Below, in pieces: positions 1 to 7,502 of a stretch of DNA of 34,896 nt (its first letter is position 1; each line of letters begins with the position of its first letter). Origin of the DNA: an uncultured Candidatus Saccharibacteria bacterium. Lineage in GTDB: Bacteria > Patescibacteriota > Saccharimonadia > Saccharimonadales > Saccharimonadaceae. The stretch lies in NCBI GenBank assembly GCA_945872155.1, contig CAMBYK010000004.1, positions 1-34,896 of the forward strand, given 5' to 3'. The notes beneath the pieces were generated by a model. That model was not told where the DNA came from and searched no databases. It saw nothing but the letters and a program-made list of their open reading frames with translations. A program made the position numbers and the translations under genes.

Positions 1-150
1 TAAAAATAGCAATGAACAAGTCCTGCTAAGGGAGGCCAGAGGGTTGGAGAGTAAGACTGGATAGATACTCTGTAGGTAGGCTTGTTTTAAGTGATGTTAG
101 CCCTAAGTTTCTACTTATTTTGCTGCAAAGGCGTTGAGCCTTAATGTAAT
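1..150. other. Non-coding left edge, possibly the end of a structured RNA
   Basis: No convincing reading frame is present. On the + strand a nested fold can be drawn: AACAAG-U-CCU (15-24) pairs with AGGCUUGUU (78-86) around an inner stem AGAGTA (48-53) with TACTCT (66-71). A separate hairpin AAGGC/GCCTT lies at 128-142 and has no U-tract. This could be the 3' part of a structured RNA cut by the window edge, but it matches no RNA family I can name with confidence. A resemblance to tmRNA was considered and dropped because no tRNA-like 3' end follows. Confidence 0.2.
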
Positions 151-152
151 GA

Positions 153-181
153 TTGACTTTAGTGCTGAAGTGTGTTATAAT
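153..181 (+). promoter_or_regulatory. Consensus sigma-70-type promoter for the phosphatidyltransferase gene
   Basis: TTGACT (153-158), a 17-bp spacer and TATAAT (176-181), with an upstream TG (173-174) giving an extended -10. Transcription should start near 188. That leaves a leader of about 24 bases containing the strong Shine-Dalgarno stretch GAGGAGGTGGGG just before the ATG at 212. Confidence 0.8.
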
Positions 182-211
182 GTAAATATTCGGCACGAGG
201 AGGTGGGGATT

Positions 212-784
212 ATGAAAAAATATTACATAGCCGATGCATTGACTACCATGGAAGTGATCTTTGCGGTAGCCATATTAGTTTTAACTTGGGTAAGAGCAAC
301 CGATGCTGGATTGGTTTTAATTTTATTCAGCTTGGGTGAGCTATGCGATGCTTTTGATGGTATGGCTGCTCGGCGCTGGCGCTATCCGCAAGATGGCAAA
401 AAGCGATGGTGGCGAACGTATGCGGTAAGGATTGATCAATTTTCGGATATTTTTCTGGGATTATCGGTCTTGCTGTTTATTATCGTGCACTTAGATACGA
501 ATTTTGGCCTGTTGGTGCTGGGCGTGTCATCGGTAGTAGGCTTTGGCGTTGAACTACTTGTTTATAATTATTTGTACGAGAAAAACGCTGATTTGGCGCT
601 TTTGGTAGTGCTGGCTAGAAGATATCTGTATTTATTTGGTATCGGGGCGTGTATTGTACGCTTGCTGTTTTCAGCGGGCTGGGATTATCGTATCAAGATG
701 GCGGTAATCTTTGTTGCCGTGATTGTAGCGGTGATTTTGTGGTTTGTCAAAGTAGATCGCAGAACCCAGGATAAAACGCTGTAA
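212..784 (+). CDS. CDP-alcohol phosphatidyltransferase family membrane protein
   Basis: Integral membrane enzyme of 190 aa that should transfer a phosphatidyl group from a CDP-alcohol to an acceptor alcohol in phospholipid synthesis. The family signature D-x2-D-G-x2-A-R is visible as DAFDGMAAR (residues 46-54), and the second half of the motif gives D75 and D79 (IDQFSD). The Gly usually found four residues before the first of these is Ala71. Hydrophobic segments flank the motif (about 14-45 and 79-187). The ATG at 212 is chosen over an in-frame ATG at 134 because a strong Shine-Dalgarno site precedes it and the promoter -10 lies between the two. The acceptor (glycerol phosphate, inositol or other) cannot be told from sequence. 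It ends at a bidirectional terminator facing the next gene. Confidence 0.8.
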   Translation: MKKYYIADALTTMEVIFAVAILVLTWVRATDAGLVLILFSLGELCDAFDGMAARRWRYPQDGKKRWWRTYAVRIDQFSDIFLGLSVLLFIIVHLDTNFGLLVLGVSSVVGFGVELLVYNYLYEKNADLALLVVLARRYLYLFGIGACIVRLLFSAGWDYRIKMAVIFVAVIVAVILWFVKVDRRTQDKTL

Positions 785-787
785 TGT

Positions 788-813
788 AAAAGTCCCTGCA
801 AAGGGGCTTTTTA
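788..813. terminator. Bidirectional intrinsic terminator
   Basis: Nine-base-pair stem AAAGTCCCT / AGGGGCTTT (789-797 with 802-810, one T-G pair), loop GCAA, followed by T residues and preceded by A residues. It sits between two convergent genes and can serve both. Confidence 0.8.
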
Positions 814-833
814 ATTTGTTTTGAGGAGTGATT

Positions 834-1625
834 TTAATTCGTTTTGAACAAGGCGGCTGTGGTAGCTTTGAAGGTATTGTTGGGGTTCCAAAAATTAGCG
901 GCTACTATTTGGCAGGCGAGTTGACCTTGCCAGAGCGAGAGTGGAGTGTAGGGGGTGTTTTTGATGTCTGTGACGGCGATTTTGCCGTGATGGGCGACGA
1001 GCAGATGTTCGTTAGTAAAAGTGATGATGGTAAGTGGGTAGCTGAGTGTGAATTTATGCAGTACTTCGGCGACGGTTAGAAGAGGCATGCTAAGGAGTAG
1101 CATTTTAGGGTAGTAAAGAGCTCGAAAAAGTTTTTGCAGCTGAACGGTAGTGGCAAGCATAATAAGGGGCTGGGTGGTAATAGTTTCGGCGTCGCCGGTG
1201 ATAAGGTCGACGGTATCTCCGACTAGAAAAGTCGGTTTGTCTGTGCGGGCGACGATGGAGTCAATGATGGCCAAAGTGGTGGCGGAGTTTTTGGAAAAAT
1301 GACCGGCAAAAAAAGCGAAATCAGTATTTTGTGCGATTTTGATTAATTCTTTTGAATTAGCAAAAGAACCAGAATCAGTGGAGGGGGTGAAGTGAAAGTT
1401 TGGTAGCGGCGGTAGGTGGTTTTTAAGTGAGTCTGGCAGAACGGTTTGGATAGTTTTGAAGGGAAATTGTTTGAGTTGTTCGGAAATTTTGACGATGCTG
1501 GCAAAATGTTGGCTATGTCCGCCGATGACGCTGATTTGGCCGGTTTTCTGTTCGGGAAAATTCCAAAATAATTCTGTGAAAACAGGTTGATCAAATTTTT
1601 GTAGGTATTCTGGGGAGGACGGCAT
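834..1625 (-). CDS. Degenerate ribokinase-fold protein, related to NAD(P)HX dehydratase
   Basis: Protein of 263 aa of uncertain function. The layout resembles the C-terminal YjeF/NnrD domain: an early glycine loop (GQISVIGGHSQ, about residues 28-38), a middle strand-helix block ending FLVGDTVDLI, and a C-terminal helix block (QGQLACQIVAANFWNP) where the family has its GTGD motif. That catalytic glycine/aspartate motif is absent here (WQGQL), so enzyme activity is doubtful. The ATG at 1625 is chosen because it overlaps the stop of the exonuclease gene in a TAATG junction; in-frame codons further upstream lie inside that gene. It is the last gene of a smpB-xth-this gene operon. The fold is inferred from motif order by eye; the protein could be an unrelated Patescibacteria-specific family. 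Confidence 0.45.
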   Translation of the reverse strand: MPSSPEYLQKFDQPVFTELFWNFPEQKTGQISVIGGHSQHFASIVKISEQLKQFPFKTIQTVLPDSLKNHLPPLPNFHFTPSTDSGSFANSKELIKIAQNTDFAFFAGHFSKNSATTLAIIDSIVARTDKPTFLVGDTVDLITGDAETITTQPLIMLATTVQLQKLFRALYYPKMLLLSMPLLTVAEVLHKFTLSYPLTIITFTNEHLLVAHHGKIAVTDIKNTPYTPLSLWQGQLACQIVAANFWNPNNTFKATTAALFKTN

Positions 1626-2416
1626 TAAAACTCCAGTTCGATTGAAACCGGACAATGGTCGGAGCCGGTGATGGATTCGTGGATTTCGGCGGCTTTGAGA
1701 TTTTGAAGTAGTGATCTTGAAACGAAAAAGTAATCGATGCGCCAGCCAACGTTGTTGGCACGGGCATTGCCCCAGTGCGACCACCAAGTGTAGCGTTGCG
1801 TATTTGGATGAAGGTAGCGAAAAGTATCGATGAAACCGGCTTGGATAAGATTGTCGATACCCTCGCGCTCTTGATCGGTGAATCCGGCGCTTCTGTGATT
1901 GGTCTTGGGGCGAGCGAGATCGATTTCGGTGTGAGCAGCATTAAAGTCGCCGCAGACTACAACTGGTTTTTGTTGCTCGAGCTGTTTGAGGTGGGCTAGA
2001 AAAGCTGGGTCCCAGATTTGATGGCGAAGATTGAGGCGAGAAAGATCTGGTTTGCTATTGGGGGTATAAACGTTAACTAGGAAAAAATTTGGAAATTCGG
2101 CGGTTTGGACGCGACCCTCGAGGAGCGGATCGCCGTATTGATCGGAGTGTTCTTGGAATGGGGCAGGGTTTTGAAAGTTATCAAAAGTAGAGAGGGGTGG
2201 AGTTTTGGTGAAGATGGCGGTGCCTGAATAGCCGGGGCGTTTGGCAGAATGCCAAATTTCAGTGTATTCAGGTAGGTCAATTTCGGCTTGATCGGGTTTA
2301 GCTTTGGTCTCTTGGAGGCAAATAATGTCGGGATTTTGAGTTTTGATGAACTCTTCTAGTGCGCCTTTACGAATTACGGCACGTAGTCCATTGACATTCC
2401 AGGAAAAAAGCCGCAT
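1625..2416 (-). CDS. xth: Exodeoxyribonuclease III (AP endonuclease)
   Basis: Base-excision repair nuclease of the exonuclease III / APE1 family, 263 aa, the usual length. It should cut the backbone at abasic sites and trim 3' ends, using a divalent metal. The family residues are all visible: N7 (SWNVNG), metal ligand E36 (LQETK), Y117 (VYTPN), GDFNAAHTEIDLARP with D157 and N159, WRIDYF with D228, and the C-terminal GSDHCP with D253 and H254. Its start overlaps the smpB stop by one base (TAATG), and its own stop overlaps the next start the same way, so translation is probably coupled along the operon. Confidence 0.95.
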   Translation of the reverse strand: MRLFSWNVNGLRAVIRKGALEEFIKTQNPDIICLQETKAKPDQAEIDLPEYTEIWHSAKRPGYSGTAIFTKTPPLSTFDNFQNPAPFQEHSDQYGDPLLEGRVQTAEFPNFFLVNVYTPNSKPDLSRLNLRHQIWDPAFLAHLKQLEQQKPVVVCGDFNAAHTEIDLARPKTNHRSAGFTDQEREGIDNLIQAGFIDTFRYLHPNTQRYTWWSHWGNARANNVGWRIDYFFVSRSLLQNLKAAEIHESITGSDHCPVSIELEF

Positions 2417-2844
2417 TAGCCTCGCCCTCGGTCAAGGTCACGGTGTTTGATAGTGAGGCGTTTATCGTATTTCTTTTTGCCGCGCCCCAGCGCGATGGCG
2501 AGTTTAATATATCGGCTATCACCAAAAAGTTTGACTGGCACGATACTCATGCCGGCAACTTTGGCGCGTTCAAGGCTGTTGATTTGTTTTTTGGTGGCAA
2601 GAAGTTTGATGTTGGCGACGGTCTCGGCGCCCAGGGTGAGGTTTGACAAAAATAGTTCGCCGTTTCGGATGATGACGAAAGAGCCTTTGAGCTGGACGTG
2701 ATGGTCGCGGATAGAACGTACGGCATCCCCTGAAAGGACCATGCCGACGGTAATTTGTTCCTCGAGGTGATAATCAAAAGTAGCGCGGCGATTGACTGCA
2801 ACGTTGGGTTTGGCGTGGTGTTTGGCCGAGGAACTCTTCTTCAT
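2416..2844 (-). CDS. smpB: SsrA-binding protein SmpB (trans-translation)
   Basis: SmpB, 142 aa, binds tmRNA and delivers it to stalled ribosomes. Family hallmarks seen: NRRATFDYHLEE (residues 18-29), the GMVLSGDAVRSIR block, KGSFVIIRNGELFL, IVPVKLFGDSRYIKLAIALG, and the lysine/arginine-rich tail GKKKYDKR followed by IKHRD. The central segment that usually reads RKLLLHKREI is replaced by a divergent sequence. The ATG at 2844 is chosen because homology begins there and an extended -10 box (TGTTAAAAT) lies only 10 bases upstream, leaving almost no leader. It heads the smpB-xth operon. No tmRNA gene was recognised in the window. Confidence 0.9.
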   Translation of the reverse strand: MKKSSSAKHHAKPNVAVNRRATFDYHLEEQITVGMVLSGDAVRSIRDHHVQLKGSFVIIRNGELFLSNLTLGAETVANIKLLATKKQINSLERAKVAGMSIVPVKLFGDSRYIKLAIALGRGKKKYDKRLTIKHRDLDRGRG

Positions 2845-2864
2845 GATATAATTAATTTTAACAT
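2844..2864. promoter_or_regulatory. Compact divergent promoter between smpB and the glycosyltransferase
   Basis: The two start codons face away from each other with 18 bases between them. On the + strand TGATATAAT (2844-2852) ends 10 bases before the ATG at 2863. On the - strand TGTTAAAAT (2864 down to 2856) ends 10 bases before the ATG at 2844. Each TG of an extended -10 overlaps the complement of the other gene's start codon. No good -35 or Shine-Dalgarno site is visible on either side. Confidence 0.7.
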
Positions 2865-4134
2865 GAAAATAGCAATTACTTCTGACATCTACTATCCAAT
2901 GATTAATGGCGTAGCGGTGTTTGCGCACAATTTAGCTAATGGTTTGGCAAAACAGGGGCATGAAGTGATGGTGATTTGTCCGAGTTTCTCTGGTAAAGCG
3001 CATCGCGAAAAAGATCCAGAAACTGGGGTAACGACTGTTTATTTGCGTTCGGTGCGATTCCCTTTTTATCCCGATCAAATTAATACGGTGCCAGACAAAA
3101 GAGAGTTGTTTGGCTTGCCGCTTCCGAGATTGGCGTATCGCCACGGCATTTGGACTTCGCTCTATCCTTACCCGGAGCTCAAAAGGGCTTTGAAACGGTT
3201 TAAGCCTGAAGTTATACATAATCAAACGGCCGAGACAGTGGCGCTTGCGGCGGTGTTTTATGCGCGACGCTATAAAGTTCCGCTTGTTTCTACTGGGCAT
3301 GCTTATCCGGATAACATTACTGGACAGTTTAAGCTTTTGAAGCCAGTTAAGCGACCGATGGACGCAGTACTGAGGACTTATATGGCGAGTTTTTTGAAAA
3401 ATAGCGAATATGCAACCATGCCTACTGAGATGGCAATTGGTGATTTAATTCCAAAAAATCGCAAACATTTTAAGGTGCCAGTAGAGGCGCTGTCCAATGG
3501 GGTCGATTTGACAAAGTTCAAGCCTGGGAAAGCTCCGCGAGAAATTTATCAAAAGTATCATCTGCCAGAGAAAATACCAATTGCGCTCTATGTAGGCAGA
3601 GTAGATCCAGAAAAAAGCATTAGTAAGGTAGTAAAAGCCTTTAGTCAGGTGCTAAAAAAGTCGCCAGAAGCAAAGTTGGTGATAGTAGGCGATGGTACGG
3701 ACAAGGCTAATTTGATGGAGCTGGCGAAAGATTTGAAAATTGAAAATTCGGTGTTATTTTTGGGTAAAATTATGCCGCCAGAGCTGCTGGAAATTTACAA
3801 GGTGGGATCTTTGTTTGTGACGGCGAGCGAGACTGAGACTCAGGGCATTGTGTTGATTGAAGCGGCTGCTACGGGGTTGCCATTAGTAGCGGTGGATGCT
3901 GGGGCGGTAGGTGAAGTGTGCCAGAATCGCAAAAATGGCTACTTATGCAAGTCTGGCGACGTGGATGCTTTGGCGAAGAGCATGGTAAAAATTTTGAGCG
4001 ATCAGGGAACGCGCGAAAAATACAGCGAAAAGAGCCTAGAAATTGCTAAAAAGCATGATCTTGGTCATACTTTGCAACGCTTTGAAGAAATTTACCAAAA
4101 AGCAATTGAAATTAAGCTTCAAGAAAAGGCTTGA
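2863..4134 (+). CDS. Family 4 glycosyltransferase, probably glycolipid-forming
   Basis: GT-B fold retaining glycosyltransferase of 423 aa. The N-terminal domain begins SDIYYPMINGVAVF, a typical acceptor-domain opening. The C-terminal donor domain starts near YVGRVDPEKS (R246, K251), followed by VIVGDGTDK and the EX7E motif SETETQGIVLIEAAATG (E325 and E333), which binds the nucleotide sugar. The overall pattern resembles diacylglycerol glucosyltransferases and PimB-like mannosyltransferases, so a membrane glycolipid product is likely; this is inferred. The ATG at 2863 is chosen because the extended -10 is 10 bases upstream and the conserved MKIAITSD starts there. Its 3' end overlaps the convergent hydrolase gene by 23 bases. 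Confidence 0.85.
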   Translation: MKIAITSDIYYPMINGVAVFAHNLANGLAKQGHEVMVICPSFSGKAHREKDPETGVTTVYLRSVRFPFYPDQINTVPDKRELFGLPLPRLAYRHGIWTSLYPYPELKRALKRFKPEVIHNQTAETVALAAVFYARRYKVPLVSTGHAYPDNITGQFKLLKPVKRPMDAVLRTYMASFLKNSEYATMPTEMAIGDLIPKNRKHFKVPVEALSNGVDLTKFKPGKAPREIYQKYHLPEKIPIALYVGRVDPEKSISKVVKAFSQVLKKSPEAKLVIVGDGTDKANLMELAKDLKIENSVLFLGKIMPPELLEIYKVGSLFVTASETETQGIVLIEAAATGLPLVAVDAGAVGEVCQNRKNGYLCKSGDVDALAKSMVKILSDQGTREKYSEKSLEIAKKHDLGHTLQRFEEIYQKAIEIKLQEKA

Positions 4135-4837
4135 TTAGCTCGGCGATTTTGTGGGGATCTTCATAATTGATGAGATGCCCGGTCTGGGGGATAAATTTGG
4201 TGGTGGCTTGTAGTTTTTTGGCTAATTGGACAGTAGCTTTCTGCGATATCAGACGGTCTTTCGCTCCGGTGATAAAGAGAGCCTGCTTAGAAAAATGGAA
4301 GTCCGCGATGCTGTAATGAGAAGCGAAATTAGTGGCGCGGCGGACGTCGGCCTTGTTGGTATAATGTTTAGAACACTGGTAGGTAGTCTGTAAGGTTTGA
4401 CGAAAAAGCTGACGGTTGTGAGGGATGAAAAGATAGAGAGTCGAAATAAAGCCAACTAGGCGGTTAGGCAGAGCGGTGACTAATGGTTCGAGCGAGGCGA
4501 AGAGACGCGGTGGTTTGTTTGAAATGGGCGATAAAAAGATGATTTTGGAATTTAATAGCTCGGGATATTTATCGGCGGTGGCGGCGGCTATGGTGGAGCC
4601 CATGGAATGCCCAATTAAAATGGGTTGGGCTAGCCGATGTTGCTTGATAAAATTGGCGATAAAATCAGCATAAGTTTGAGGCGTGTAGGACGTGAGTGGT
4701 TTTGAGTGCCCGAAAGGCGGGATATCGGGTGTGAAAATTTGGTAATCAGAAAAATGTTTAGTGAGAGCTTCCAATCCTAACGGGCTGCCGCGAAAGCCAT
4801 GAATAAAGATTAAAGCTGGCTTAGTCTTTTTTGACAT
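4112..4837 (-). CDS. Alpha/beta hydrolase
   Basis: Soluble alpha/beta hydrolase of 241 aa. The catalytic triad is visible: nucleophile S78 in GHSMG, acid D194 in TGAKDRLI, and H221 in QTGHLINYEDP. An oxyanion-hole segment HGFRGSP lies at residues 13-19. A cap region (about 105-180) separates the core halves. It is most like esterases, monoacylglycerol lipases and MhpC-type hydrolases; the substrate cannot be told. The start overlaps the end of the glutaredoxin gene by 17 bases, so the two are co-transcribed from the glutaredoxin promoter. The 3' end overlaps the convergent glycosyltransferase gene. Confidence 0.85.
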   Translation of the reverse strand: MSKKTKPALIFIHGFRGSPLGLEALTKHFSDYQIFTPDIPPFGHSKPLTSYTPQTYADFIANFIKQHRLAQPILIGHSMGSTIAAATADKYPELLNSKIIFLSPISNKPPRLFASLEPLVTALPNRLVGFISTLYLFIPHNRQLFRQTLQTTYQCSKHYTNKADVRRATNFASHYSIADFHFSKQALFITGAKDRLISQKATVQLAKKLQATTKFIPQTGHLINYEDPHKIAELIKPFLEA

Positions 4838-5036
4838 CTTGCAAAGCTTTTAGGATGGCTGGGCGGTCGAAGCCGACAATTTTTTGGCCATTAACCAGTG
4901 ATACTGGTACGGTATTAATCCCTGGCACCATATTGGCGTCGATTACTTCATAAGGGATTTTTTGCTCGTCTAGCCAGTCCATAAGCGCATGGCAATATGG
5001 GCAGGTGTTGGTTGAAAAAACTTGAATTGGTTCCAT
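4821..5036 (-). CDS. Glutaredoxin-like protein (NrdH type)
   Basis: Small thioredoxin-fold redox protein of 71 aa with the CPYC active site at residues 12-15, a cis-proline in NTVPVSLVNG, and GFDRPAIL matching the glutathione/partner groove of glutaredoxins. Length and layout fit NrdH or mycoredoxin-like proteins, which reduce disulfides, for example in ribonucleotide reductase. The partner is not in this window. The ATG at 5036 follows an extended -10 by exactly 6 bases, so the transcript is probably leaderless. It is the first gene of a two-gene operon with the hydrolase. Confidence 0.85.
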   Translation of the reverse strand: MEPIQVFSTNTCPYCHALMDWLDEQKIPYEVIDANMVPGINTVPVSLVNGQKIVGFDRPAILKALQDVKKD

Positions 5037-5042
5037 AGAATT

Positions 5043-5051
5043 AGTTTAGCA
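5043..5051 (-). promoter_or_regulatory. Extended -10 box for the glutaredoxin operon, leaderless spacing
   Basis: TGCTAAACT on the minus strand, ending 6 bases before the ATG at 5036. No Shine-Dalgarno sequence fits between them. Confidence 0.65.
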
Positions 5052-5068
5052 TATTTAGGGGGAAAAGT

Positions 5069-6274
5069 TTATTGCTTTAAAGCAGCGTCAAGTTGAGGAT
5101 CATGATTGGCGTTGATATCCTCGAAAGAACGATGGACGATCTGATCAGGTTTGATGCCTTTTTTGTGGATGGACTTGCCTTTTGGTGTATACCAGTGAGC
5201 GGTAGTGATTTTGAGCATAGCGCCAGAATCCAAATTGAACATAGTTTGGACCACGCCTTTGCCGAAGGTCTTTTCGCCGATGACGGTGGCTTTTTCGTAG
5301 TCTTGTAAGGCGCCTGCAACCATTTCGGAGGCGCTGGCAGTAGCCCCGTTGACGAGCACGATGGTTTTGGTATTAGCCAAAATGGCCTGACCGTGTTTTG
5401 AACTAGCGGTGTCTTCTCCGAAATGTTTGGATTTTTGAACCAGAATTGGTTCGCTGTCGAGCCATAAAGAAAGTAGATCTTGAGCTGCGCTAACATAGCC
5501 ACCGCCATTACCACGAAGGTCTAAGATAACTTTTTTGACGCCCTTTGCGGTAAATTCTTGAGCGTATTTTTGTACGAGCGCACCAGTGTCGCTGTCGAAG
5601 CGGGAAATGGTGATGATGGCTGTGTCGTCGGAGTATTCGAGGATGGCGGAAATGTTGTTGATTTTTTCTCTGGTCATAGTGAAGGCCTGTTCTTTGCCGT
5701 CGCGCACGAACGTGACGGTCACGCTTGTGCCAGCTTCACCACGGATTTTTTGGGCAATAGCTTCGGCGGAGAGGTTATAGACTTCTTCGTCGTTGATTTT
5801 GTAAACGATGTCTCCTGCTAAAACGCCGGCTTTGCGGGCTGGGTTATCTGGCAGAGTGCGTAAGACTCGGACATAATTTTCTCGCAGGCCGATTTCTACG
5901 CCGATACCCGCGCCAATGTCGCCGTGAAGGGATTTCTGAAAGTCAGAGGTCTCAGCCTTATCCATGTAAACGGTGTATTCGTCGTTTAGGGCAGCGGTAA
6001 TGCCCTTTTTGGCTCCTTCTATAAGAGCAGAAGAGTCGATGTCGCCATCATAACTGTCTTTAATGCGACTAATAATCGGGTCAAGCTCATGCCAATTATT
6101 CTGCGTGTTTTTTGTTAGGCCAAAATATGGTAGAACGGAGTTAGAGATATTGATCCAGTTGAGCCCAGCTGACAGACCGATGACTAAAGTAATGAAGCTA
6201 ACAATAATTGTGGTGCCAAGATTGATGGTTTTAGCGTGCCACTGTTTTTTGTTTGAAATTTTGTTTGAACTCAT
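5069..6274 (-). CDS. ctpA: Membrane-anchored C-terminal processing peptidase (S41, CtpA type)
   Basis: Extracytoplasmic serine protease of 401 aa. Layout: cytosolic N-terminus, one membrane anchor (about 19-40), a helical segment, a PDZ domain (about 115-203, with AGVLAGDIVYKIND), then the S41 catalytic core. The Ser-Lys dyad is seen as S314 in ATASASEMVAGAL and K339 in GEKTFGKGVVQ, 25 residues apart as in the family. The carboxylate-binding turn DLRGNGGGY is at 252-260. Such proteases trim or degrade envelope proteins, often cell-wall hydrolases, which fits its place just downstream of the PcsB-like hydrolase gene; that link is inference. It has its own promoter with the -10 ending 6 bases before the ATG. 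Confidence 0.92.
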   Translation of the reverse strand: MSSNKISNKKQWHAKTINLGTTIIVSFITLVIGLSAGLNWINISNSVLPYFGLTKNTQNNWHELDPIISRIKDSYDGDIDSSALIEGAKKGITAALNDEYTVYMDKAETSDFQKSLHGDIGAGIGVEIGLRENYVRVLRTLPDNPARKAGVLAGDIVYKINDEEVYNLSAEAIAQKIRGEAGTSVTVTFVRDGKEQAFTMTREKINNISAILEYSDDTAIITISRFDSDTGALVQKYAQEFTAKGVKKVILDLRGNGGGYVSAAQDLLSLWLDSEPILVQKSKHFGEDTASSKHGQAILANTKTIVLVNGATASASEMVAGALQDYEKATVIGEKTFGKGVVQTMFNLDSGAMLKITTAHWYTPKGKSIHKKGIKPDQIVHRSFEDINANHDPQLDAALKQ

Positions 6275-6280
6275 TTATTT

Positions 6281-6289
6281 AGTATAGCA
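6281..6289 (-). promoter_or_regulatory. Extended -10 box for the S41 peptidase gene, leaderless spacing
   Basis: TGCTATACT on the minus strand, ending 6 bases before the ATG at 6274. No clear -35 and no Shine-Dalgarno site. Confidence 0.65.
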
Positions 6290-6314
6290 TTTTTGCGCTT
6301 ATGTTGGATGGATT

Positions 6315-7448
6315 TTAGTCAAAGTGAATAAAATTGAGACCGCCGCTGACGCGAATGAGTGCGTTGGAATAGCTGAAAGGAATGGCGTTGTATTCGGAGA
6401 CGAGGATGGTACCATCGCCGTAAACTTCTTCTACCCACATGACGTGCCCCCATGGATTGCTGCCAGTAGCTGGCTGAACGGCGACAGTGTTTCTGGCGGG
6501 GATATTGTCGACGCGAGCTCCGCTGGCGGTGTGCGCCCATTGCCAGGCGTTGCCGGTGATACCGAAGGCACGAGGGTGCCTGCCGGTGTATCTGTGGACT
6601 TTCCAACCGGCGTAGTCCGTGCATTGACATTTGACTCCGTAGCGCCCCATCCAGATGTTGTAATAGGCGCTGAGGCCAAAACTGTAAGTACATTCGCCAC
6701 TGAGATAATAATCATTAGGCACGCTGCCATTAGCGCGGGTCCAGATACGGGAGCTGGAACCAGTGATGCTGGCCGTGGCGTTTTCCATTAATCTGAGCTT
6801 TCTTTGACGAGCCTCTTCCGCGTCTTTAGCGTAGGCAGCGGCATTATTACGATATTGGGCGATGAGAGCATTTTTTTCGTTAACTTTTTCATTGGCGGAT
6901 TCTTGTTGGACTTTTTGGTTGATTAGGCTAGTATCAACCTCAGCTTTTTGTTCTTCGAGTTGCTGCTTGAGTTTTTTGACGGCTTGGGTGGAAATAGTAA
7001 TTTGGTTTTTGACTGTGTCGACGCGGGATTGACGTTCGGCGTAGTCGCTGATGGAGCTGCTTCCGGCCAAAATCATAATAGTGTCTGGATTGCCACTAAA
7101 GTGCAAATCAACTAAGAGGCTGGCAAGGACAGATTGCTGAGTGCGGAGTTTGAGTTTATTCTTGGAGATTTGAGTTTCTAAATCTTTAATTTTTGCTTCT
7201 AGGGCGAGGATGCTGGCTTCTAGCGCTTCCACTTCAGCGTTGAGCCGTTCAACTTCGCCTTCAAGAGTTTGAGCGGCGCTGGCGGCGGCGTAAGCTTTAG
7301 CGCGAGCGGCGGCTTCGGCGGCTTCGGCATTTTTGCAGGCGACACTTTTACATTCTGCTGCAGAGACGGTCGAAAAACTATTAAAAACTACGGAGAATAA
7401 CAAAACGGTAATAATAGAGAAGATGGCTAGGGAGCGGAATTTAGGCAT
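6315..7448 (-). CDS. PcsB-like secreted peptidoglycan hydrolase (coiled coil plus CHAP domain)
   Basis: Secreted protein of 377 aa. It has a signal peptide (about 1-30, ending FSTVSA), a long Ala/Glu/Lys-rich coiled coil (about 45-220) and a C-terminal CHAP amidase/endopeptidase domain. The likely catalytic Cys is C276 in KCQCTDYAGWKV, with H335 in WGHVMWVEEV and N354 in SEYNA. Cysteines at 253 and 274 may form a disulfide. This is the architecture of PcsB, the hydrolase that FtsEX activates through its coiled coil during division. The gene lies directly downstream of ftsE-ftsX, which supports the same role here. It has its own promoter: TTTACT, 17 bases, TATTAT, then 6 bases to the ATG. Confidence 0.88.
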   Translation of the reverse strand: MPKFRSLAIFSIITVLLFSVVFNSFSTVSAAECKSVACKNAEAAEAAARAKAYAAASAAQTLEGEVERLNAEVEALEASILALEAKIKDLETQISKNKLKLRTQQSVLASLLVDLHFSGNPDTIMILAGSSSISDYAERQSRVDTVKNQITISTQAVKKLKQQLEEQKAEVDTSLINQKVQQESANEKVNEKNALIAQYRNNAAAYAKDAEEARQRKLRLMENATASITGSSSRIWTRANGSVPNDYYLSGECTYSFGLSAYYNIWMGRYGVKCQCTDYAGWKVHRYTGRHPRAFGITGNAWQWAHTASGARVDNIPARNTVAVQPATGSNPWGHVMWVEEVYGDGTILVSEYNAIPFSYSNALIRVSGGLNFIHFD

Positions 7449-7454
7449 AACTAT

Positions 7455-7483
7455 ATAATAGATGGTTTCAGCATAAAAGTAAA
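7455..7483 (-). promoter_or_regulatory. Promoter of the PcsB-like gene, leaderless spacing
   Basis: On the minus strand, -35 TTTACT (7483-7478), 17-bp spacer, -10 TATTAT (7460-7455), then 6 bases to the ATG at 7448. No Shine-Dalgarno site. Confidence 0.6.
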
Positions 7484-7502
7484 GGAAATAGCTTAAGCTT
7501 GT

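Noticed and set aside
1-120. Resemblance of AAGACTGG...CTGTAGG to the tmRNA 3' domain
   Set aside because: The tRNA-like 3' end with its T-arm and CCA does not follow, so the likeness is probably chance.
134-211. Upstream in-frame ATG for the phosphatidyltransferase gene
   Set aside because: The promoter -10 lies downstream of it and a strong Shine-Dalgarno site precedes the ATG at 212.
828-1079. An 83-codon + strand open frame just after the phosphatidyltransferase gene
   Set aside because: It lies wholly antisense to the 834-1625 gene, has no ribosome site of its own, and the terminator at 788-813 cuts it off from the upstream promoter.
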